DNA of 60,827 bases, taken from positions 1 to 60,827 of the forward strand of contig CAKRPJ010000011.1 of the NCBI GenBank assembly GCA_934376955.1, written 5' to 3'. A program made the translations under genes and the position numbers. Within the stretch, counting starts at the first letter, position 1; every line of letters starts with the position of its first letter. This document shows positions 50,717 through 58,691 of this stretch, in pieces. The stretch is from CAKRPJ01 sp934376955. Lineage in GTDB: Bacteria > Bacillota > Clostridia > Lachnospirales > Lachnospiraceae. The notes below the pieces were generated by a model that was given only the letters and a program-made list of their open reading frames with translations, was not told the origin of the DNA and searched no databases.

Positions 50717-53588
50717 GGATCTATTTGAAATACTTAAGGAGTATGTGAAAAAGCTTCTGACATCCAGAACGTTTATCCTCGGTATCGTGTTTACGTTTTT
50801 ATTTAGCACGCTTGTCATCAGGCTGTTCCGGCTTCAGATCATTGAAGGAGAGGATTACCAGAATGACTACATGACCCTGACGGAAAAGACGGTTCGGATC
50901 GCCAGCACAAGAGGAAATATCTTCGATAAAAACGGCAATGTACTGGCCTATAATAAGCTTGCCTATAATGTCACGATACAGGATAAGGGAGATTATTCCG
51001 GATCGGCCGAAAGAAACCGGATGCTTCTTGAGCTTGTCCGTATCCTTTCTCGCCATGGAGAAAAGGTGCAGGGAGACTTTTCTATTGGGCTGGATTCTTC
51101 CGGTGAGATGATCTTTACAACAACGAGTGATACGGCAAAACGCCGCTTTTTAAGTGATTATTATGGACTGAAATCTCCGACAGAGCTCGATAAAGAGGAT
51201 GGCTCCACACCCTCTGATGTGACGCCTAGAGAGCTCTTTGAGAGCAAAGTAAAATATTATGGCCTCGACAAGCTTACCGATGAAACCGGAGCTCCTCTTG
51301 AGATATCCGATGAGGAAGCCCTTTCGATCATCAATATCCGCTACACGATGGGCTTTACGGCGTACCGAAAATATGAGTCCACCACCATTGCCACAAATGT
51401 GAGCAAGGAAACAATGACAGATGTGCTTGAAAACTCTGCAAGCCTCAAGGGTGTTGATATCGAAAAGACGACGATAAGAGTCTATAACGACAGCATCTAT
51501 TTTGCCCCGATCATCGGTTATATCGGAAAGATCTGGGATGATGAGCTGGACAAGCTAAAGGAAACTAACTCAGACTATGAGATCACGGATCTTGTGGGAA
51601 AGACCGGTATCGAGGCTTCTATGGAGAACGAGCTTCAGGGAAAAAAAGGATCTCAGACCATGTATGTGGACAGCCTTGGTCGTATTCTTGAAGTAGTAAG
51701 CCGCACGGAGCCTCAGGCAGGAAAGGATGTTTACCTTACGATAGACAGAGATCTTCAGATCGGTATCTATCATATTTTAGAGCAGCAGCTGGCGGGTGTC
51801 ATTACCAATAAGCTGGTAAATCGGGATCTGGAGCAGGGGGATTACAGAAAGGCATCCAATATCCCCATTCCGGTAAAGGACGTTTATTTCCAGCTCATCA
51901 ATAACAATGTTCTCGATATGAGCGAATTTTCGGCTGAGGAGGCATCTGAGGTGGAAAAGTCCATCTACAGTAAATACAGCCGCTCCCGGGAGCAGATCCT
52001 TGCCGGGATCCAAGATGAGCTGATGAAAGAAAATGCATCCATGCTCTGTGATCTTCCGGAGGATATGTTTGCATATATGCAATACATCTACAGCTTCTTA
52101 GTAAGCTCGGATATTATAAAGACAGACCGGATGGACACAAACTCCGAGAGCTATAAGGCGTGGAAGGCCGATACCATCAGCCTCAAAGATTACCTTTACC
52201 GGGGGATCGCCGAGAGCTGGATCGATACAACAAAGCTTAAGATCGAGGATAAGTATTCCGATGCGGATAAGATCTATCAGATCATCGTGGACTATGTATC
52301 GGAGGATCTTAAAACAGATCCGGCGTTTGCAAAGAAAATATATCGTTACCTGATCAACAACGGAACGATCTCAGGAAAAGAGATCTGTCTTGCCCTGTTT
52401 TCTCAGAATATTCTGGCCTATGACGAGTCCGAAGTACGGATGCTGGAGGCAAACGGAGATGAATATGCCTTTCAGTTTATCCGCAGCAAGATATCCGATA
52501 TCGAGATTACACCGGCACAGCTGGCTTTAGATCCATGCTCTGCCAGCTGTGTGGTCACGGATGTCAACACAGGAGAGGTGAGAGCACTCGTAACGTATCC
52601 GAGCTATGACAATAACAAATTCTCGGGAACGGTAGATGCAGCGTATTACAATAAATTAAATAATGACCTGTCCCTGCCGCTGTTTAATAATGCGACACAG
52701 GCACAGAAGGCCCCCGGCTCCACCTTTAAGCCGATCATCGCCGTCGCTGCGCTGGAGGAAAAAGCAGTCGGGCTTACGGAGACCATCAACTGTACGGGTC
52801 AGTACGGAGAGATCACTCCGCATCTGCGCTGCTGGATCTACCCGGGCCAGCATGGCCCTCTGGATGTAGAGCACGGCATTATGAACTCCTGTAATGTTTT
52901 CTTTGCAGAAATGGGACACAGACTTTCCATGGATGAAAATGGAAGCTATTCACCGGAGCTGGGAATCGAAAAGATCCGAAAATATGCAGCCATGTTTGGT
53001 CTTGATGAGGCCTCGGGGATCGAAATATCGGAGAAGCCGCCGCAGATGACAACAGAAAAACCGGAGGCTTCCTCCATCGGTCAGGGCAACAATTCCTACT
53101 CCAACGTCCAGCTGGCACGTTATATCACCGCGATCGCAAATAAGGGAAATGTATTTAAGCTCAGCCTTCTGGATAAGGTGACGGATTCTCAGGGAGAGCT
53201 ATTAGAGGATTACACACCGCAGCTTCGTTCCACTGTCGACATTGCTGACAGCACATGGAATGTAGTCCACAGCGGCATGAGAAAGGTAATTTCTGACGGC
53301 TCAGCGAAAAAGATATTCAGTGATCTTGAAGTGGATATCGCCGGAAAGACAGGAACGGCCGAGGAAGTGAAGAATGGCCATACGATCAACCATGCCTTCT
53401 TCGTGTCCTTTGCACCGTATCAGAACCCGGAGATCGCAGTGACGGTAAATATCCCTTACGGATATGCTTCAACGAATGCGGCAACGGCAGCCAAGAATAT
53501 ATATCGTTACTATTATGGATATACAGACCTGAATTACATTTTGAATAACAGCGCATTGAAGGTATCCAATGTGGAGATCGGAGATTAA
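50709..53588 (+). CDS. mrdA: Penicillin-binding protein 2 (elongation transpeptidase)
   Basis: A 959-residue class B PBP that cross-links side-wall peptidoglycan with RodA. It has an N-terminal helix (about 20-40), a dimerisation/pedestal domain and a transpeptidase domain with the three active-site motifs: S671-xx-K674 (GSTFKP), S727-C-N729 and K880-T-G. It is some 300 residues longer than Escherichia coli PBP2; much of the extra lies in a mostly helical insert at about residues 375-605. The start is a TTG with GGAGAG ten bases upstream, overlapping mreD. Confidence 0.93.
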   Translation: MFRDLFEILKEYVKKLLTSRTFILGIVFTFLFSTLVIRLFRLQIIEGEDYQNDYMTLTEKTVRIASTRGNIFDKNGNVLAYNKLAYNVTIQDKGDYSGSAERNRMLLELVRILSRHGEKVQGDFSIGLDSSGEMIFTTTSDTAKRRFLSDYYGLKSPTELDKEDGSTPSDVTPRELFESKVKYYGLDKLTDETGAPLEISDEEALSIINIRYTMGFTAYRKYESTTIATNVSKETMTDVLENSASLKGVDIEKTTIRVYNDSIYFAPIIGYIGKIWDDELDKLKETNSDYEITDLVGKTGIEASMENELQGKKGSQTMYVDSLGRILEVVSRTEPQAGKDVYLTIDRDLQIGIYHILEQQLAGVITNKLVNRDLEQGDYRKASNIPIPVKDVYFQLINNNVLDMSEFSAEEASEVEKSIYSKYSRSREQILAGIQDELMKENASMLCDLPEDMFAYMQYIYSFLVSSDIIKTDRMDTNSESYKAWKADTISLKDYLYRGIAESWIDTTKLKIEDKYSDADKIYQIIVDYVSEDLKTDPAFAKKIYRYLINNGTISGKEICLALFSQNILAYDESEVRMLEANGDEYAFQFIRSKISDIEITPAQLALDPCSASCVVTDVNTGEVRALVTYPSYDNNKFSGTVDAAYYNKLNNDLSLPLFNNATQAQKAPGSTFKPIIAVAALEEKAVGLTETINCTGQYGEITPHLRCWIYPGQHGPLDVEHGIMNSCNVFFAEMGHRLSMDENGSYSPELGIEKIRKYAAMFGLDEASGIEISEKPPQMTTEKPEASSIGQGNNSYSNVQLARYITAIANKGNVFKLSLLDKVTDSQGELLEDYTPQLRSTVDIADSTWNVVHSGMRKVISDGSAKKIFSDLEVDIAGKTGTAEEVKNGHTINHAFFVSFAPYQNPEIAVTVNIPYGYASTNAATAAKNIYRYYYGYTDLNYILNNSALKVSNVEIGD

Positions 53589-53601
53589 AGGGGGATCTTG
53601 T

Positions 53602-54267
53602 ATGAAAAATGCGGTAGTAATTAAAGGGAACAAAGCCGGTATGAGTGTGATCTTAGATCCGGAGCTTCCCTTTGAGGAGCTTCTTACGGCTGTAAAAAAT
53701 AAATTCAGGGAAACCTCACGCTTCTGGGGATCTGTCCAAATGACGCTTACCCTGGAGGGAAGAAGACTGACTGCAGAGGAGGAATTCCGGATCGTAAATA
53801 CGATCACGGAAAACTCCAATGTGGAGATCCTGTGCCTTCTTGATCCCGACGGAGAACGGATCCAACGATGTGAGAAAGCACTGAATGAAAAGCTGATGGA
53901 GCTGTCTGCCGCAACCGGCCAGTTCTATAAAGGAAACCTGCGAAACGGGGACGTTCTGGAATCGGAGGCAAGTATCGTCGTCATCGGAGACGTGGAAAAA
54001 GGAGCCCGGGTTGCTGCAAAGGGAAATGTCATCATCCTAGGCAGTCTTAAAGGCTCCGTGTTCGCAGGCATCACCGGAAATCTGAATGCCGTGGTCGTGG
54101 CATTTGAAATGGCACCCACCCAGATCAAGATCTCCGATCTTTCGTTTCAGAAGGCGGGAAAGGGCAGGCTTCTTTCCCGCGGCCCGATGATGGTTCTTGT
54201 AGAAAATGGGAGAATTTGTGAGGAACCAATTAAAAAGAGCTTTTTAAATGCATTAAATTTCATTTAA
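53602..54267 (+). CDS. minC: Septum-site inhibitor MinC
   Basis: A 221-residue MinC with an N-terminal FtsZ-blocking domain (about 1-100) and the C-terminal beta-helix domain (about 115-210: GDVEKGARVAAKGNVIILG, SLKGSVFAGITGN), which binds MinD. GGGGGAT lies eight bases before the ATG at 53602; an earlier in-frame ATG lies inside the PBP2 gene. minD follows after 88 bases that contain a small hairpin. Confidence 0.95.
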   Translation: MKNAVVIKGNKAGMSVILDPELPFEELLTAVKNKFRETSRFWGSVQMTLTLEGRRLTAEEEFRIVNTITENSNVEILCLLDPDGERIQRCEKALNEKLMELSAATGQFYKGNLRNGDVLESEASIVVIGDVEKGARVAAKGNVIILGSLKGSVFAGITGNLNAVVVAFEMAPTQIKISDLSFQKAGKGRLLSRGPMMVLVENGRICEEPIKKSFLNALNFI

Positions 54268-54308
54268 TACTGGAAAATTTTCTGATTATCATGTAAAATA
54301 TATGGGTA

Positions 54309-54327
54309 GCAGGAGCCTATTTCCTGC
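54309..54327 (+). other. Short hairpin between minC and minD
   Basis: GCAGGA (54309-54314) pairs with TCCTGC (54322-54327) around a seven-base loop. No T run follows. It may affect relative minC and minD levels or be incidental. Confidence 0.35.
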
Positions 54328-54355
54328 GGACAATTGAATACAGGAGGATATTCTT

Positions 54356-55147
54356 ATGAGTGAAGTCATTGTGATCACATCCGGTAAAGGGGGTGTAGGC
54401 AAGACGACGACCTCTGCGAATGTCGGAACCGGTCTTGCCATGCTGGGAGAAAAGGTAGTCCTTATCGATACCGATATCGGGCTCAGAAATCTTGACGTGG
54501 TAATGGGACTGGAGAACCGCATCGTCTACAATCTTGTGGACGTGGTAGAGGGAAATTGCCGAATGAAGCAAGCCCTTATAAAAGACAAAAGATATCCTGA
54601 CCTGTTTTTACTTCCTTCTGCCCAGACCAGGGACAAGTCCTCTGTGACTCCCGGTCAGATGCGTAAGCTGGTAGAAGACCTAAGAGAAGATTTTGATTAT
54701 ATACTTCTTGATTGCCCGGCCGGGATCGAGCAGGGCTTTAAGAATGCCGTTGCCGGAGCTGACCGGGCATTTGTTGTTACAACACCGGAGGTTTCGGCTA
54801 TCCGTGACGCCGACCGCATCATAGGCCTGCTTGAGGCCAATGAGATCACAAAGACGGACCTGATCGTAAACAGGATCCGGATGGATATGGTCCGCCGCGG
54901 GGATATGATGTCGATCGAGGATGTGACGGACATTCTCGGCATACCTGTTATCGGTGCAGTTCCGGATGATGAGGAGATCGTTATTTCCACGAATCAGGGG
55001 GAGCCGCTGGTTGGTATGAATAGCTTTTCCGGACAAGCCTATCTCAATATCTGCAGACGGATACTCGGTCAGGAGGTACCGCTAATGGAGCTTGAGAGAA
55101 GCAGAGGATTCTTTACCAGATTCACGGGATTTTTAAAAAGAGCTTGA
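54356..55147 (+). CDS. minD: Septum-site ATPase MinD
   Basis: A 263-residue ParA-type ATPase with the deviant Walker A KGGVGKTT (residues 11-18), switch region DTDIGLRNLDVVMGLENR and DCPAGIEQG. The C-terminal amphipathic helix (RGFFTRFTGFLKRA) binds the membrane. ACAGGAGGA precedes the ATG. MinE follows with overlap, so this bacterium has the oscillating Min set rather than only MinCD with DivIVA. Confidence 0.97.
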   Translation: MSEVIVITSGKGGVGKTTTSANVGTGLAMLGEKVVLIDTDIGLRNLDVVMGLENRIVYNLVDVVEGNCRMKQALIKDKRYPDLFLLPSAQTRDKSSVTPGQMRKLVEDLREDFDYILLDCPAGIEQGFKNAVAGADRAFVVTTPEVSAIRDADRIIGLLEANEITKTDLIVNRIRMDMVRRGDMMSIEDVTDILGIPVIGAVPDDEEIVISTNQGEPLVGMNSFSGQAYLNICRRILGQEVPLMELERSRGFFTRFTGFLKRA

Positions 55148-55434
55148 GTAAGATCAATCTGTTTGAGATCCTGACAAAAAGAAACTCCGGGGATATTGCC
55201 AAGAAACGGCTTCAGTTTCTTCTGATAACTGACCGCACCGGCTGTACACCGGAAATTCTTGAGCTGATCAAGGACGATATGATAAAAGCCATATCGAAAT
55301 ACATGGAGATAGATGCGAAGGGACTGGAGGTCAAGATCACGCAGATGGAGGCTTTAGAAGGCTCCGACCGTCTTCCGGTCTTGTATGCCAGTATCCCGAT
55401 CCGCACTTTGCTTACTAAGGGGACTTATCTTTAA
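55144..55434 (+). CDS. minE: Min topological specificity factor MinE
   Basis: A 96-residue MinE. The N-terminal part (SKINLFEILTKRNSGDIAKK) resembles the membrane and MinD-contact region, and the C-terminal part (about 35-90) the beta-alpha dimer domain. The start is TTG at 55144, overlapping the minD stop (TTGA), which suggests low, coupled translation. rodA begins at its stop codon. Confidence 0.93.
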   Translation: MSKINLFEILTKRNSGDIAKKRLQFLLITDRTGCTPEILELIKDDMIKAISKYMEIDAKGLEVKITQMEALEGSDRLPVLYASIPIRTLLTKGTYL

Positions 55435-56564
55435 TGCTTTCAGAATACAATTTCAGAAATTTTAATTTCCGCCTTCTATTCTATGTACTCGTATTGAATG
55501 GGATAGGAATTGCAGTTATAGCAAGCGCCGAAAACGGACAACAATCTTATATTAACCGTCAGCTGATCGGTCTTTTTGGCGGTCTTTTGATCGCAGTAGT
55601 CCTTTCGCTACTCAATTACCGCTATGTACTCCGATGCAGCAGCCTTATCTATCTGGGCTGCGTTGTGATACTTCTTGCGGTAATCCTTGCAGGCAAGCTG
55701 GGCGGCGCGGGCACCGGCTCCAGACGATGGATCGATCTTCCGGTGATCGGGCGTTTCCAGCCGTCAGAATTTGTTAAAATCGGTCTGATCATATTCTTTT
55801 CCTGGTTCCTTCAAAAGTATCAGGAAAAGATCGATCAGCCCTCCACGTTGCTTTTGCTAGCCGCATTTGCGGCTATACCGCTGCTGCTTATTTTAAAGCA
55901 GCCGGATCTGTCTACCAGCATCGTGATCGTTTTTACAATCCTTTGTCTGGTATATACGGCAGGGATCAGCTATAAATGGATCCTGTTTGCGGCCGCGGTA
56001 ACAATACCCGGCGTTGCATTGATCGTTTTTCTGTCGCAGCATGGCCTTATGCCCTTTCTGGAGGGTTATCAGATCAAGAGGATCCTTGCCTTTATTAATC
56101 CCGGAAAGTATGCAGAGCTCAATCTGCAGCAGGACAACTCTAAGATGGCGATCGGATCCGGACAATTATATGGAAAAGGGCTGTTTAATAACACCTCTGT
56201 TTCCGTTAAAAATGGTAATTTTTTATCCGAGGAGCATACCGATTTTATCTTTTCTGTTATCGGGGAGGAGATGGGATTTGTCGGCAGCATGATCGTACTT
56301 GCCTTATTATTGCTGTTTGTTTTTGAATGCTTCCGTATGGCATCAAAGGCAAGGGATATGGCCGGTAAGCTCTTGTGTACCGGCGTAGGTACTCTTGTTG
56401 GTTTTCAGGCATTTACAAATATCGCGGTGGCCACCGGGATCTTTCCCAATACCGGCCTTCCGCTGCCGTTTATCAGCTATGGTGTTAGTTCTCTGGTAAG
56501 CTTATATATAGGAATAGGTATTGTCCTAAATGTCGGCCTGCAGCAAAATAAACTGGAATTTTAG
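55434..56564 (+). CDS. rodA: Peptidoglycan polymerase RodA (SEDS family)
   Basis: A 376-residue SEDS protein with ten helices. It polymerises lipid II together with PBP2. Family markers are GSRRWIDLPVIGRFQPSEFVK, LKQPDLSTSIVI, LLFNNTSVS-type loop preceded by GSGQLYGKGL, and LPEEHTDF-like LSEEHTDFIFSVIGEE; the C-terminal PNTGLPLPFISYGVSS is complete. The ATG overlaps the minE stop by one base. RodA is preferred to FtsW because of the PBP2 and Min neighbours. Confidence 0.95.
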   Translation: MLSEYNFRNFNFRLLFYVLVLNGIGIAVIASAENGQQSYINRQLIGLFGGLLIAVVLSLLNYRYVLRCSSLIYLGCVVILLAVILAGKLGGAGTGSRRWIDLPVIGRFQPSEFVKIGLIIFFSWFLQKYQEKIDQPSTLLLLAAFAAIPLLLILKQPDLSTSIVIVFTILCLVYTAGISYKWILFAAAVTIPGVALIVFLSQHGLMPFLEGYQIKRILAFINPGKYAELNLQQDNSKMAIGSGQLYGKGLFNNTSVSVKNGNFLSEEHTDFIFSVIGEEMGFVGSMIVLALLLLFVFECFRMASKARDMAGKLLCTGVGTLVGFQAFTNIAVATGIFPNTGLPLPFISYGVSSLVSLYIGIGIVLNVGLQQNKLEF

Positions 56565-56575
56565 GAGGAAACAAT

Positions 56576-56971
56576 ATGAATGTAGGACTGATCGCGCACG
56601 ACTCCAAGAAAAAACTGATGCAGAACTTCTGTATTGCATATAAGGGGATTCTTTGTAAGCATACGTTATATGCAACCGGAACAACGGGAAAATTGATAGA
56701 GGAAGTAACAAACCTGAATATCCATAAATATCTGCCGGGACACCTCGGCGGAGAGCAGCAGATGGGAGCCCAGATCGAAAATAATGATATGGATCTTGTT
56801 ATTTTCCTTAGAGATCCTCTGTCTCCGAAATCCCATGAGCCGGATGTAAACAAGGCGGTAAGGCTTTGTGATATCCATAACGTGCCTTTGGCTACAAACC
56901 TTGCAACCGCTGAGCTATTGATCAAGGCTCTTGACCGTGGAGATCTGGAATGGCGAGAAATGTACAAGTAA
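56576..56971 (+). CDS. mgsA: Methylglyoxal synthase, Glu-for-Asp variant
   Basis: MgsA turns dihydroxyacetone phosphate into methylglyoxal and phosphate. The 131-residue protein has the family motifs AHDSKKK (D9), YATGTTG, FLRDPL (D80) and HEPDV (H87, D90). At residue 60 the motif is GGEQQ, where Escherichia coli has GGDQQ with the catalytic base Asp71. Glu could still act as a base. AGGAGGAAACA precedes the ATG, and the gene lies inside the wall operon, overlapping the next one by 22 bases. Confidence 0.93.
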   Translation: MNVGLIAHDSKKKLMQNFCIAYKGILCKHTLYATGTTGKLIEEVTNLNIHKYLPGHLGGEQQMGAQIENNDMDLVIFLRDPLSPKSHEPDVNKAVRLCDIHNVPLATNLATAELLIKALDRGDLEWREMYK

Positions 56972-57930
56972 AGCGTTATGCTCTTTTCTGCCCGATCCTT
57001 TTACTGACAGCGTCGTGTATCTTTGGATGCGGGAAGAAAAGTGAGCTGACCGGAAAATATTCATTTGAGGAGCGTGTAAACTCCTTTTCATCCACCGGGG
57101 AGAGTAACTTCTTCCCCGCATTTGCTGCGGATGTGGCAGTCCCTGCTTTGTCAGACAGTACCGGCGAGGAGCTATCGGTAAAGGCAGCCGGTGTATTAAG
57201 CCTTGACGGCGGAACGGCTCTGTATCAGAAGCATTTGCTCGATCGGGTCAATCCCGCCAGTACAACAAAGGTCATGACATCCATCGTTGCGTTAAAATAC
57301 GGTACCCTTACCGATATGGTAAAGATACCATCGGAATCGGTAATAAATGAAGCCGGTTCCTCCATGGCGGGGGTGAAGCCGGGAGACGTAATGTCTCTTA
57401 AGGATCTCTTATACGGTCTTTTGATCCCCTCCGGGAATGATGCGGCAAATGCCATCGCTGTCCACGTTGGGGGCTCCATCGATCAGTTTGTGGAGCTTAT
57501 GAATGAAGAAGCCGCACGGATCGGTGCCACGCAGACACATTTTGCCAATGCCAATGGCCTGACGGATCCCGATCATTATACGACCGCTTATGATCTGTAT
57601 CTTATGTTTCATGAGGCTTTAAAGTATGATCTGTTCCGTGAGATTATTGGTGCCCATTCCTATACCGCTTCTTACAGAGGAGCAGATGGAGAGGAAAAAA
57701 CTGCGGTCTGGAGCGTTGGGAATTACTACATGAACGGAAAGGCCGAGGCGCCGGAGGGGCTTACCGTATTTGGCGGAAAGACAGGTACGACCCAGGCAGC
57801 CGGATATTGTCTTATTATGGGGAACCGTGACAATACCGGCCGAGAATATGCCTCTGTTATCATGGGAGCAGAAAATCGTGATGGCTTATATAAAAATATG
57901 ACAAAGATAATTGAGAATATTGTAAAATAA
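56950..57930 (+). CDS. D-alanyl-D-alanine carboxypeptidase (DacA/DacF type)
   Basis: A 326-residue low-molecular-weight PBP. An N-terminal signal (about 9-25) ends near two cysteines (C23, C27), so it may be a lipoprotein. The active-site motifs are S104-xx-K107 (STTK), S161-G-N163 and K277-T-G. The C-terminal stalk of classical DacA is missing. It trims pentapeptide side chains in the wall. The start overlaps mgsA, without a clear ribosome site apart from GGAGA about eight bases upstream. Confidence 0.92.
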   Translation: MARNVQVKRYALFCPILLLTASCIFGCGKKSELTGKYSFEERVNSFSSTGESNFFPAFAADVAVPALSDSTGEELSVKAAGVLSLDGGTALYQKHLLDRVNPASTTKVMTSIVALKYGTLTDMVKIPSESVINEAGSSMAGVKPGDVMSLKDLLYGLLIPSGNDAANAIAVHVGGSIDQFVELMNEEAARIGATQTHFANANGLTDPDHYTTAYDLYLMFHEALKYDLFREIIGAHSYTASYRGADGEEKTAVWSVGNYYMNGKAEAPEGLTVFGGKTGTTQAAGYCLIMGNRDNTGREYASVIMGAENRDGLYKNMTKIIENIVK

Positions 57931-57933
57931 TCA

Positions 57934-57962
57934 TTGCATTTTTCAGGCAAATAGTCTATAAT
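57934..57962 (+). promoter_or_regulatory. Promoter of the small P-loop gene
   Basis: TTGCAT (57934-57939), 17 bases, TATAAT (57957-57962), with a leader of about 55 bases. Confidence 0.7.
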
Positions 57963-58021
57963 CATAGCATAAACGATTGAGTTTTTTATACAAAATATAT
58001 AAATCCAAGGAGGAGATCATT

Positions 58022-58441
58022 ATGGTGCAGATCATCGCTGGCAAAAAAGGAAAAGGTAAAACAAAATATTTACTGGATATGGCAAATAATGCTGTCAAGG
58101 ATTCCAAGGGTTCTATCGTTTATTTAGATAAAAGTGCAAAACATATGTACGAACTCAGCAACAAGATTCGTCTGATCAATGTAGCTGAATTTCCGGTACA
58201 TAACAGTGAGGGCTTTATTGGTTTTATCAGCGGAATTCTTTCCCAGGATCATGATCTTGAAACAATGTTCTTAGACAGTTTCCTTAAGCTTTCCTGCTTA
58301 GAGGGCGAGGACATTTCCGCAACAGTTGCAGAACTGGATGAGGTAAGCAAAAAATATCATGTGAACTTCGTTCTGAGCGTGTCTATGGATGGTGATGAGC
58401 TCCCGGATTCTGCAAAGGATATGGTTCTGGTTGCCTTATAA
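58022..58441 (+). CDS. Small P-loop protein of unknown function
   Basis: A 139-residue protein with a Walker-like loop near the start, GKKGKGKTK (residues 7-15), then short beta-alpha units (SIVYLDKSAK, ETMFLDSFLKLSCLEG, VNFVLSVSMDGDELPD). The order of elements is that of a minimal nucleotide-binding domain, but the P-loop is unusually rich in Lys and there is no clear Walker B acid pair beyond FLDS. Such proteins are sometimes labelled PilT-like; I see no pilus genes. CAAGGAGGAGA precedes the ATG. It is a single-gene unit with its own promoter and terminator. Confidence 0.8.
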   Translation: MVQIIAGKKGKGKTKYLLDMANNAVKDSKGSIVYLDKSAKHMYELSNKIRLINVAEFPVHNSEGFIGFISGILSQDHDLETMFLDSFLKLSCLEGEDISATVAELDEVSKKYHVNFVLSVSMDGDELPDSAKDMVLVAL

Positions 58442-58466
58442 ATGAACGCTCCTTAATATGGATGTC

Positions 58467-58500
58467 AATGGCATGAGCTGTATGGCTTGTGCCATTTTTT
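58467..58500 (+). terminator. Terminator of the P-loop gene
   Basis: AATGGCA (58467-58473) pairs with TGCCATT (58490-58496), and further T follow. The sixteen-base loop allows an extra short AGC/GCT pairing. Confidence 0.75.
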
Positions 58501-58538
58501 ATGTAACAGGGAATTCCTTGGAATTTCCTGTTACATAA
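58499..58538. repeat. Near-perfect 40-base palindrome
   Basis: The arms TTATGTAACAGGGAATT (58499-58515) and AATTTCCTGTTACATAA (58522-58538) differ from perfect pairing by one G-U. It follows the terminator directly and precedes the promoter at 58562. It lacks a T run on the + strand and has only a short one on the minus strand. Confidence 0.8.
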
Positions 58539-58561
58539 AAAGCTCTATAGGAAAGAATAAC

Positions 58562-58590
58562 TTGAACTTTTCATTTAATCCATATATAAT
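58562..58590 (+). promoter_or_regulatory. Promoter of the HlyD-like gene
   Basis: TTGAAC (58562-58567), 17 bases, TATAAT (58585-58590). It yields a structured leader of about 95 bases. Confidence 0.7.
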
Positions 58591-58596
58591 ACAGGT

Positions 58597-58691
58597 CAGT
58601 TAAGAAGGGTTTATCTCCGTCGGAGATTGATCTCCCACGGACGTTAGACTTGAACTCAGTCGCAGGTTCGACTTGGATCGGAGGAGCTTTG
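58597..58691 (+). promoter_or_regulatory. Structured leader with mutually exclusive hairpins
   Basis: ATCTCC (58613-58618), GGAGAT (58622-58627) and ATCTCC (58630-58635) follow each other, so the middle arm can pair with either neighbour. A further hairpin is AGTCG/CGACT (58658-58662, 58669-58673). The CTCC arms could also pair with the ribosome site GGAGGAG at 58680-58686. I recognise no known riboswitch class. Confidence 0.45.
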
